Shown: positions 26,246 to 33,655 of the stretch, piece after piece
Position numbering within the stretch: the first letter of the stretch is position 1
Layout of the letters: each line of letters opens with the position of its first letter
Assembly (NCBI RefSeq): GCF_024508275.1
Contig: NZ_CP101989.1
Coordinates: 868,001 to 932,000, forward strand
From: Cellulomonas wangsupingiae
GTDB taxonomy: Bacteria; Actinomycetota; Actinomycetes; Actinomycetales; Cellulomonadaceae
Reading direction: 5' to 3'
DNA: 64,000 bases
The notes under the pieces: generated by a model
Database searches by the model: none
The model's input: only the letters and a program-made list of their open reading frames with translations
Told to the model about the DNA's origin: nothing
Program-made: the position numbers and the translations under genes

Positions 26246-26602
26246 CCCGACCTCCGTTCCTCGTCCCGTCCCAGCCTAGGCCGGGTTTCGGCGTGTCCCG
26301 GCCGCCCTGCGGGGGTGGGTGGGCAGCGCAGGGCGCGGCGCCGGGTAGATGAACGGTCACCTGATCGGACCAGCCTGGACAGTTGACCAACTGCGCGTGC
26401 ATGACCCACACTTCAACCCGACGGTGCGTATCGCCTGCCCCCTGCGCGGTGCGCACCGTCTCAGCTTCCGATCCGACGGGACGGGCCCACGCGGCCCGTC
26501 CCGTCGGTCGTTCCCGGGCACCTGCGGGCGCCCGCGGGTCACGTCCGGCTCTCCTTGCGTGTCCGCCCCGGGATCGGCCCGTCGCCCGGTTACCGTGCCA
26601 GG
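26246..26602. other. Divergent region with orphan structured elements
   Basis: 357 bases between divergent genes. It holds CAGTTG-AC-CAACTG (26380-26393), a stem with 9-bp arms GACGGTGCG (26420-26428) and CGCACCGTC (26452-26460), and a perfect 15-bp stem with 5-base loop (26473-26487 with 26493-26507). No gene ends here, so the last hairpin is not an ordinary terminator. A small RNA or a structured leader of the gene at 26603 is possible. Confidence 0.5.
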
Positions 26603-29600
26603 GTGACCGCTCCCGCACGCACGCCCGCCACGGGGACCACCCCGTCCGGGACCACGTCGCCGGCCGACGGCGACGTCGCCCCGGCGGAGCGCCCCGACAC
26701 CGCCGACGGCGCGCACGTGGCGCTCGTCGAGCCGCCGTCGCCCGCCGAGCTGCTCGAGAGCGCCGTCGCCACGTGGCGTGGCGCGCTCGTCGAGGCCGCC
26801 GGCGCCTCGACCCTCGCCGACGTCGACCAGCTCGGCGACGCCGCGCTGGACCTGTCGTCCGCCCACCCGTCCGGCATGGCCCAGCTCTTCGCCGGCCGCC
26901 CCACACGCCTGTCGAACCTCGTGCGCGAGCCCGGTGCGCTGTCCGCCGCCCGCCGTCGCGCCCGCGCCGTCTCGGCCCGGGCCGCCGGGTACACCCAGCG
27001 CTACGGCATCGCCTCGACGTCCCTGGCCATCGGTGTCGCCACCTGGACCGACAGGTCCAGCGCCGACCTCGCGTCCGACGACGTCGGCGCGCTCGCCCAC
27101 GTCACCCGGCACCCGCGGACGCCGTCCGGGCGCCCCGCCGGGCCCGACGGCCAGGACGCCGCCGTCCGCACGGTGCGTGCACCCGTGCTGCTGCGGCCCG
27201 TGGGCCTGCGTGCGCGGGGCAGCGGCGAGGACGACCACGAGCTCGAGCTCGAGCCGTCGATCGAGGTCAACCCGGTGCTGGCGCGCGCGCTGCGCGGCCA
27301 CGGCGCGCTCCTCGACCCCGCCGCCGTCGCCCGCGGCACGTTCACGGCCGCAGGCTTCGACCCCCGCGGAGCGCTGCAGCGGCTGGCGTCGCTGGGCGAG
27401 GCCGTGCTCGAGGACTTCTCCCTCGTCGAGCGGGTCGTCGTCGGCACGTTCGTGCACCCCGGCCAGGTCATCGTCGACGACCTCGACCAGCTCGTCGGGA
27501 CGCTCGAGCACCACGACGTGGTCCGGGCGCTGGCCGGCATCGACGACGCACGGGCCGCGCTGCAGGTACCCCTGCCCGAGCCCGTGACCGGCGATCGCGA
27601 CCCGGCCCTCGAGCGGGGCGTCGGCGACCTCGACCCCGCGCAGCAGCACGTGCTCGACGTCGTGGCGACCGGCAGCCACGTCTTCGTCGACGCCCCGACG
27701 GGCTCCGACGTCACCGGCACGCTCGCCGCGATCGTCGCCGACGCGGCGGCCGAGGGGCGCACCGTGCTCTACGTGCCCGGTCACCGCCGCGCCGCCGTGT
27801 CGCTCGTCGAGCGCCTGCGGCGCCTCGGCCTCGGCGACGTCGTCCTGGACGTGGAGCCGCACGCCGGCTGGCGCGCCAGCGCCGCGCGCCGGCTCCTCGG
27901 CGCGATGACCCTCGAGCCGCCGGTCGTCGACACGGACGCCGTGCAGGCGGTGCGTGGCCCGCTGCTCGAGCACCGCGAGCGGCTGCGCGGCTACGTCGAC
28001 GCGCTGCACGTGCCGCGCGAGCCGTGGGGTGCGTCCGCGTACGACGCGCTGCAGGAGCTCGCACGGCTCACCGCGACCCGGCCCACGCCGGCCACGACGG
28101 TGCGGCTCGGCCCCGACGTCGCGCGGATGCTGGACCCCGAGCAGCGCACCCGCCTCGCCCGGGACCTCGTGCGTGCCGGGGAGCTCGGCGCGTTCTCGCT
28201 GCGCCCGCAGGACACCCCCTGGTACGGGGCCGACCTGCGCACCGCCGCCGACGCGCAGGTCGTGCGCCGCCGGCTGGACCGCCTGCTCGACGTGACGCTG
28301 CCCCTGCTGGTCCAGCGCGTCGAGCAGGTCGCCGCCGAGACGGGCCTGACCCGCGCGACGACGCTCGACCAGTGGGCCGAGCAGCTGCGGATGCTCGACG
28401 GCGTCCGCACGTCGCTCGACGTGTTCCAGCCCCTGGTGTTCGAGCGCACGGCCGCCGACCTGGTCGCGGCCACCGCGACGAAGCAGTGGCGCGAGGAGCA
28501 CGGGATCCCCATGGGGTTCTGGGTCCGGCGCCGGCTGCGCAAGCAGGCCAAGGACATGCTGCGTCCGGGCCGCCCGGTGGCGGACCTGCACGGCGCCCTG
28601 CTCGAGGTGCAGGAGCGCCGCGAGCTGTGGCAGGCGCACTGCCCGGCCGGCGGCTGGCCGCGTCTGCCCGAGAGCCTCGAGGTCATCGAGGACGAGCACC
28701 TCGCCGTCCGGCAGGACCTCGAGGGCGTCGCCGAGGTCCTCGCGACGACGCCCGTCGGCGGGCGCCTGTCGGTGACCCCCTTCGACGAGCTGCGCGAGCG
28801 CCTGGCGCGCCTGCGGTCCGGCGCCGCGGCGCTCGACACGCTGCCCGAGCGCACGCACCTGCTGCACGGGCTGCGCGCCGCCGGGCTCGGCGACCTCGTC
28901 GACGAGCTCGCCGCCCGCCGCGTCGACCCGGCCCAGGCACCCGCCGAGCTGGACCTCGCGTGGTGGAGCACCGTCTTCGAGCACGTGCTGGCCGCCGACC
29001 CCGCCCTGGCCGGGTACGACGGGGCCGCGCTCGGCGCCCTGTCCGCCCGGTACGCCGAGCTCGACCGCCGGCACGTCGTCAGCCGCACGGCCCCGGTGCT
29101 CGCCGCCGCGGTCGGGCGCATCGCCGCCGCCGTGCGCCGGCACCGCGACCAGGCGGAGAGCCTGTTCACCGAGCTCGTCGAGGAGCGGATGACGTCGTTG
29201 CGCGACACCGTCGCGCGGCACCCGGACCTGGCGCGGCGGCTGCGTCCCGTCCTCGTCGCCGGCCCGATGCTCGTCGCCCAGGTGCTGCCCGCGTCGCGCA
29301 CGGTCGACCTGGTCGTCATCGACGCCGCCGCCCACCTGCCCGTCGAGGCCGCGCTGCCCGCGATCGCGCGCGGGCGCCAGGTCGTCGTGGTCGGCGACGC
29401 GCGGTGCGCGTCCGGGAGCGCGGTGCGCGACCTCGCCCAGGTGCTGCCGTCGGTCGCGCTGCACGCGGACGCCTCCCGGCGTGACCCGTACCTGACCCGC
29501 TTCCTCGCGGAGCACGGCTACGCGGGCGTCCTGGTGCCCACGCCGCTGCCGTCCTCGCAGCCGCTGGTCGGGCTCGAGAACGTCGACGGCACGGGCATGC

Positions 29601-31063
29601 CCGACCCCGCCAGCAGCATGGTCGACTCGACGACCGCGGAGGTCGAGAAGGTCCTCGAGCTCGTCGTCGAGCACGTCCTGCAGCACCCGGACGAGTCGCT
29701 GGCCGTCGTGACGCTCACGCCCCGGCACGCGGACGCCGTCCGCGAGACCGTGCTGGCGGAGGTGCGTGACAACCCCGCGCTGGCCGCGTACTTCGACGCG
29801 GGACGCGCCGACCCGTTCCTCGTCGTCGACGTCGCGAACGTCGGTGGCCTGCGGCGCGACGCGGTCATCCTGTCCGTCGGCCTGGGGCGCACCCCGCACC
29901 GCCGCGTGCTCCACACCTTCGGGCCCGTCAGCAGGCCCGGCGGCGACGCCCTGCTCCTCGACGCGCTGGGATCGACGCGTCACCGGCTGACGGTCGTCGC
30001 GTGCTTCGGCGCCGAGGACCTCGACCCCGACCGGCTGCGCGGTCCCGGGCCGCGGCTGCTGGCCGACGTCCTGCGCTTCGCCGCCGAGCGTGGCGCCCAG
30101 GCGGCCGGCCACGGCGCGGGGGAGCGCCCGGTGGGCGGCCCCGACCCGGACCGCCTCGTGCTCGACCTGGCCGAGCGGCTGTGGCGGCACGGGCTCGTCG
30201 TCGAGGTCGACCACGGCGTCGAGGGCGGTGCGCGCATCCCGCTCGTCGTCGGCCACCCCGACCTGCCCGACGAGATGCTGGTCGCTGTCCTCACCGACGA
30301 CGCGACGTACGTGGGCGAGCCGAGCGTGCGGGTGCGCGACCGGCTCGTCGGCGACCGCCTCGCCCGGCTGGGCTGGTCGGTCGTGCGCGTGTGGTCGGCC
30401 GCCGCGTTCCTCGACCCGCAGGCCGAGGTCGACCGGATCCGCCGTGCCGTGCACGCGGCGCTCCGCGAGCGGCGCCCCGACGCGGCCCCGATGACGGGCG
30501 CCGTCCCGCAGGTGCCCCACCACGTCGGTGACGACGAGGAGAGCCGCCCGGTGCGGCCGTACGTCGCGCAGCGTCCCGCCACGGGTGCGGTGCCGGTGGT
30601 GCGTCCCGCCACGGGTGCGGTGCCGGTGGTGCAGCCGGCGACGGGCGCGACGCCGGTGGTGCCGGCGGCGACCGGTGCGGTGCCGGTGGTCCGCACGCCG
30701 ACGGGCGTCATCCCGGTGATCGCGTCGGGTGCCGTGGCGTCCGTCGGACCTCACGACGCGCGCCCCGCGGCCACCGGTGACGCCCCGGCAGCCCTCGGCC
30801 CGGACACCGCCACGCCGGCGGACGGGGAGCAGCTCGCCCTGCCCGTGCGGACGGCGCCGCGACCCGACGTGCGCGCCGGCCTGCCGATCAACGCGTACAG
30901 CGACGACCAGCTCGACGACCTGGTGCGGTGGCTGCGGTCCGACGGTGCGGAGCGCAGCCGCGACCAGCTCGCCGACGCGCTGCGCGCCGAGCTCGGTATC
31001 AGCCGCCGGAGCCACCGCGTCGACTCCGCCGTCCGGGCGGCGGTCACCCGCGCCTACAGCTGA
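26603..31063 (+). CDS. Large SF1-helicase-like protein with degenerate ATPase motifs and nuclease-like C-terminal domain
   Basis: A 1486-residue protein starting at GTG 26603. Order follows DUF4011/SF1 helicases with an MTES_1575-type nuclease-like tail. The Walker A equivalent near residue 363 reads APTGSDVTGTLA, without the GKT lysine. The motif II equivalent near 903 reads LVVIDAAAHLPVEAAL instead of the usual DEASQ. The later helicase block (VGGLRRDAVILSVGLG near 1078, then FGPVSRPGG) lacks the usual QGDERD. The Vsr-like region near 1246 reads RDRLVGDRLARLGWSVVRVW. Five 10-residue repeats follow (about 1323-1373), then a Lys-free tail. It probably binds nucleic acid without ATP-driven unwinding. 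Confidence 0.75.
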   Translation: MTAPARTPATGTTPSGTTSPADGDVAPAERPDTADGAHVALVEPPSPAELLESAVATWRGALVEAAGASTLADVDQLGDAALDLSSAHPSGMAQLFAGRPTRLSNLVREPGALSAARRRARAVSARAAGYTQRYGIASTSLAIGVATWTDRSSADLASDDVGALAHVTRHPRTPSGRPAGPDGQDAAVRTVRAPVLLRPVGLRARGSGEDDHELELEPSIEVNPVLARALRGHGALLDPAAVARGTFTAAGFDPRGALQRLASLGEAVLEDFSLVERVVVGTFVHPGQVIVDDLDQLVGTLEHHDVVRALAGIDDARAALQVPLPEPVTGDRDPALERGVGDLDPAQQHVLDVVATGSHVFVDAPTGSDVTGTLAAIVADAAAEGRTVLYVPGHRRAAVSLVERLRRLGLGDVVLDVEPHAGWRASAARRLLGAMTLEPPVVDTDAVQAVRGPLLEHRERLRGYVDALHVPREPWGASAYDALQELARLTATRPTPATTVRLGPDVARMLDPEQRTRLARDLVRAGELGAFSLRPQDTPWYGADLRTAADAQVVRRRLDRLLDVTLPLLVQRVEQVAAETGLTRATTLDQWAEQLRMLDGVRTSLDVFQPLVFERTAADLVAATATKQWREEHGIPMGFWVRRRLRKQAKDMLRPGRPVADLHGALLEVQERRELWQAHCPAGGWPRLPESLEVIEDEHLAVRQDLEGVAEVLATTPVGGRLSVTPFDELRERLARLRSGAAALDTLPERTHLLHGLRAAGLGDLVDELAARRVDPAQAPAELDLAWWSTVFEHVLAADPALAGYDGAALGALSARYAELDRRHVVSRTAPVLAAAVGRIAAAVRRHRDQAESLFTELVEERMTSLRDTVARHPDLARRLRPVLVAGPMLVAQVLPASRTVDLVVIDAAAHLPVEAALPAIARGRQVVVVGDARCASGSAVRDLAQVLPSVALHADASRRDPYLTRFLAEHGYAGVLVPTPLPSSQPLVGLENVDGTGMPDPASSMVDSTTAEVEKVLELVVEHVLQHPDESLAVVTLTPRHADAVRETVLAEVRDNPALAAYFDAGRADPFLVVDVANVGGLRRDAVILSVGLGRTPHRRVLHTFGPVSRPGGDALLLDALGSTRHRLTVVACFGAEDLDPDRLRGPGPRLLADVLRFAAERGAQAAGHGAGERPVGGPDPDRLVLDLAERLWRHGLVVEVDHGVEGGARIPLVVGHPDLPDEMLVAVLTDDATYVGEPSVRVRDRLVGDRLARLGWSVVRVWSAAAFLDPQAEVDRIRRAVHAALRERRPDAAPMTGAVPQVPHHVGDDEESRPVRPYVAQRPATGAVPVVRPATGAVPVVQPATGATPVVPAATGAVPVVRTPTGVIPVIASGAVASVGPHDARPAATGDAPAALGPDTATPADGEQLALPVRTAPRPDVRAGLPINAYSDDQLDDLVRWLRSDGAERSRDQLADALRAELGISRRSHRVDSAVRAAVTRAYS
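30571..30720 (+). repeat. Five in-frame 30-bp tandem repeats
   Basis: Units begin at 30571, 30601, 30631, 30661 and 30691. The first two are identical; the others diverge mainly at third positions. Each encodes a decapeptide of the form RPATGAVPVV. The repeats form a linker between the nuclease-like domain and the C-terminal tail of the helicase-like protein. Confidence 0.9.
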
Positions 31064-31106
31064 TCCGGCGGTCGGTCGCCGCCGCGCCGGGTGCGAGGAT
31101 CGGACC

Positions 31107-31451
31107 ATGAGCACCGCACCGCGACGCCCGCGCCGGGCCGTGCGGCCCTCGGGGACCGTCGGCGACGACGAGTCGGTGCTGCGCACGGCCGTGCCGGCTG
31201 CGCCGCACGACGACGCCCCGTCGGCGGTGCGGGGTGACGCGGGCGGACCTGCCCCCGCGCCCGCCGCGCCGGGCGCGTCGCAGGCCGAGGCGCCCACGGC
31301 CACACCGCCCACGGCCACACCGCCCGCGGCCGGCCCCGCGGACCCGTGGACGGCACTGCGCTCCGCCGACGACTCGGACCAGGGCTGGGGCCGTGACGAG
31401 CCGTCCTCGAACGACGAGCGTCTGCGGCGGGAGAAGCCGCCGCACTGGTGA
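31107..31451 (+). CDS. Hypothetical Pro/Ala-rich protein
   Basis: A 114-residue protein. Low-complexity Ala/Pro/Thr (ATPPTATPPA) fills the middle and a charged, Trp-containing end (DQGWGRDEPSSNDERLRREK) closes it. Probably disordered. It starts 44 bases after the helicase-like gene and may be in its operon. No function assigned. Confidence 0.6.
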   Translation: MSTAPRRPRRAVRPSGTVGDDESVLRTAVPAAPHDDAPSAVRGDAGGPAPAPAAPGASQAEAPTATPPTATPPAAGPADPWTALRSADDSDQGWGRDEPSSNDERLRREKPPHW

Positions 31452-31512
31452 GCCGCTCGCACGGGTCACCGTCCCGTGGGCGGTGACCCGTGCGGCGCGG
31501 ATGGTCAGCCGG

Positions 31513-32142
31513 TCAGGCTCCGGGAGGGTTGCTGGGCGGCTCCGGCGGGGTCCCCGGTGCGGTCGGCGGCACGACCGGCGGCACGGTCGGCGTGGCGCCG
31601 GCCGACGGCGTCGTGTCGTTGGCGATGGCCGGCGTCAGCCGCTGGGCCAGCAGGTCGCGGATCTCCTGCAGGAGCAGGACGTCCTCGGCCGGCGCGGCCG
31701 GCTCGTCCTCCTCGCCCTTCTTGCGGCGCGCGGCGAGCGCGTTGAGCGGCAGCACGATGAGGAAGTAGATCGCGGCCGCCGTGATGAGGAACTGCAGGAG
31801 CGCGTTGAGGATGACGCCGACCTGGATGGGGGCGATCGGGTCCTCGCCCGGGTCCGGCGTGCGCCAGGTGTAGGGGCCGATGTCCCAGACGCCCTCGAGG
31901 TTCGGCTTGCCGAAGATCCACCCGATGACGGGGCTGATGAACGCGTCCTGCAGCGCGGCCACCACGGCGGTGAACGCGGCGCCGACGACGACGCCGACGG
32001 CGAGCTCGATCGCGTTGCCCCGCGCGATGAAGTCCTTGAATCCCTGGAGCACCTTGGCCATGCCCGTGACGCGCGGGCTGGCGCTCACGGCCCTGATCCG
32101 GTCGCCCGCTGCCCGCGGGCGTTCCCGCTTGCTCTCGGCCAT
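31513..32142 (-). CDS. mscL: Large-conductance mechanosensitive channel
   Basis: A 209-residue protein. The core MscL signature is VLQGFKDFIARGNAIELAVG followed by VVVGAAFTAVVAAL (TM1), with TM2 near VGVILNALLQFLITAAAIYF. A longer N-terminus (28 residues before the usual start) is supported by the GGGGGGAGG ribosome site before ATG 32142, though an internal ATG near 32061 would give the normal length. The C-terminus after the usual helix bundle is Pro/Thr-rich. It opens under membrane tension to release solutes on osmotic downshock. Confidence 0.93.
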   Translation of the reverse strand: MAESKRERPRAAGDRIRAVSASPRVTGMAKVLQGFKDFIARGNAIELAVGVVVGAAFTAVVAALQDAFISPVIGWIFGKPNLEGVWDIGPYTWRTPDPGEDPIAPIQVGVILNALLQFLITAAAIYFLIVLPLNALAARRKKGEEDEPAAPAEDVLLLQEIRDLLAQRLTPAIANDTTPSAGATPTVPPVVPPTAPGTPPEPPSNPPGA

Positions 32143-32188
32143 GCCGACCTCCCCCCGACGGTGGCGCCCGGACGGACGACCTCATCGA

Positions 32189-32902
32189 TCATGGCACGAC
32201 GACCGCGACGATCCGGGCGGACACGGACATCTGGGCGAGGCGGACCGCCTCGTCGGGCGTCACGGCGACCACCACGGGTGGGGCGTCGTCGGACGACGTC
32301 GCGCCGCCGAGCAGCCCGCCCGCGCCCGCCTCGCCCGGCGGCGACGGGCGGACGAGCGCACGACGCGCGACCGTCTCGCCGGTGCCGCCCTCCGGCCGGG
32401 CCGCCACGAGGTCGAGGTGCATCCCAGGTGCCAGGAGGGCGGCCATGGCGGGGTCGTCGAGCCGCACCGCGACGACGACCGTGCCGGGTGGGCCCGTGAG
32501 GGTCGCGTCCACGAGCAGCGCCGGCGTCAGGGGCAGGCGTGCCCCCAGGTCCACCGCGGCGACGCGGCCGGCCACGTCGTCGGGGCGGGTGAGCGCTCCC
32601 CCCGGCGCAGCCCCGGGCGGGACGGCGGCGACCAGCACGTCGGCGGGTTCCAGGGTGCTGCCCGCCGCCACGTCGTGAGCGAGCACGACGACGGGCACGG
32701 TGAGCGCCGGCGGCGGTCGCAGCGCGTGGACGGTGACGGCGGCGGCGGCGCCCACGCACAGCGCCGCGACGGCGAACCGCAGCCGCCACACCGCTGCCCG
32801 CACCCGCAGTCGGCGCGGGGGCCGGACGCCGGGGAGCGGCGGCGGTGGAGTGCCGGTGTCACGCCAGGGCGCGGGGGGCACTGCGGAGGTCGGGAGCACC
32901 AT
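32189..32902 (-). CDS. SAF-domain protein (CpaB/RcpC-like)
   Basis: A 237-residue protein with one N-terminal membrane segment (about residues 42-62: FAVAALCVGAAAAVTVHAL) and a SAF domain (VVVLAHDVAAGSTLEPADVL). A second beta-rich part resembles the RcpC/CpaB fold of Flp-type pilus proteins. No other pilus gene is in the window, so pilus assembly is not implied. It lies 46 bases upstream of mscL on the same strand. Confidence 0.75.
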   Translation of the reverse strand: MVLPTSAVPPAPWRDTGTPPPPLPGVRPPRRLRVRAAVWRLRFAVAALCVGAAAAVTVHALRPPPALTVPVVVLAHDVAAGSTLEPADVLVAAVPPGAAPGGALTRPDDVAGRVAAVDLGARLPLTPALLVDATLTGPPGTVVVAVRLDDPAMAALLAPGMHLDLVAARPEGGTGETVARRALVRPSPPGEAGAGGLLGGATSSDDAPPVVVAVTPDEAVRLAQMSVSARIVAVVVP

Positions 32903-32995
32903 GCCGCGACGCTAGGCCGCGCGGGCGCCCCGGGGACGTGCGGTGGGCGCGCCGGTGGACGCGAGCCGCCCGCGCGGGACCTGTGGGCGGCTCGG

Positions 32996-33352
32996 TCAGG
33001 ACGCGGCGGGCGTCGAGGCGGCAGGGGTGCTCGACGACGAGCCGGACGTCGCCGGCGCGGGCGTCGAGGTGCTCGACGACGTGCTCGACGACGAGTCGGT
33101 CGACGAGCTCGACGACGAGTCCGACGACGTGCTCGACGACGTCCCCGAGCTGCCCGACCGCTTCGACGACGAGCCGGCGCGCGCGTCGTTGCGGTAGAAG
33201 CCGGAGCCCTTGAACACCACGCCGACCGTCGAGAACACCTTGCGCAGCCGACCCTCGCACTCCGGGCAGACCGTCAGGGCGTCGTCGGTGAACGACTGCT
33301 GCACCTCGAAGGCGTGCTCGCAGGCCGTGCAGCGGTAGGCGTAGGTGGGCAA
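32996..33352 (-). CDS. FmdB-family zinc-ribbon protein with Ser/Thr/Asp tail
   Basis: A 118-residue protein. A TTG start at 33352 with GGGAG upstream gives the expected MPTYAYRC start; no ATG or GTG is near. The zinc ribbon uses C8, C11, C29 and C32 (CTAC and CPEC). After residue 62 the protein is almost only Ser, Thr, Asp, Pro and Ala. The family regulates or binds in amide- and formamide-type systems, but its role here is unknown. Confidence 0.82.
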   Translation of the reverse strand: MPTYAYRCTACEHAFEVQQSFTDDALTVCPECEGRLRKVFSTVGVVFKGSGFYRNDARAGSSSKRSGSSGTSSSTSSDSSSSSSTDSSSSTSSSTSTPAPATSGSSSSTPAASTPAAS

Positions 33353-33655
33353 CGTGACTCCCGATCGTCGTCGCCGGCGTGCCCGGCGTCCTCGAAGTGT
33401 TCCTGCTCCTGGAGGTCGTCCCGGCGGCCGTCCCGCGGGCCCGTGGCCCGCCGAGGCGTACGCGACGGTCGACCGACCCGCCGGACGTGCGCCGGACCGC
33501 ACGGCACCTGCCGCACGGGACCTGCCGCACCGACGGGCTGCGCCCGCAGACGTGGCCGACCGGCGCGGACGCGGCCGGGACGGCGCTGGCACTCTCAGGA
33601 TCCGAGTGCCAACTCTAGCGCTCGCGTCAAGCGACCTCGCGGGTACCCTGCGACC
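33353..33655. other. Divergent region holding the CIRCE element
   Basis: 303 bases between the FmdB gene (minus) and the acylase gene (plus). The only clear element is the CIRCE-type repeat at 33587-33611. Confidence 0.5.
33587..33611. promoter_or_regulatory. CIRCE (HrcA) element
   Basis: TGGCACTC, nine bases, GAGTGCCA. The arms are perfect 8-bp inverted repeats with the exact N9 spacer of CIRCE (consensus TTAGCACTC-N9-GAGTGCTAA; TGGCACTC variants are usual in actinobacteria). It ends 44 bases before the acylase start. HrcA repression and heat induction of that gene are inferred. Confidence 0.75.

Noticed and set aside
24318..26906. Single long minus-strand protein joining DinB and upstream sequence
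   Set aside because: The frame is merely open; the upstream part is antisense-type or out-of-frame relative to the MFS gene, and the DinB domain has its own ATG.
26357..31462. 1701-residue minus-strand open frame
   Set aside because: Antisense shadow of the helicase-like gene in GC-rich DNA, dominated by Arg/Gly/Val/His; the plus-strand frame has the protein family match.
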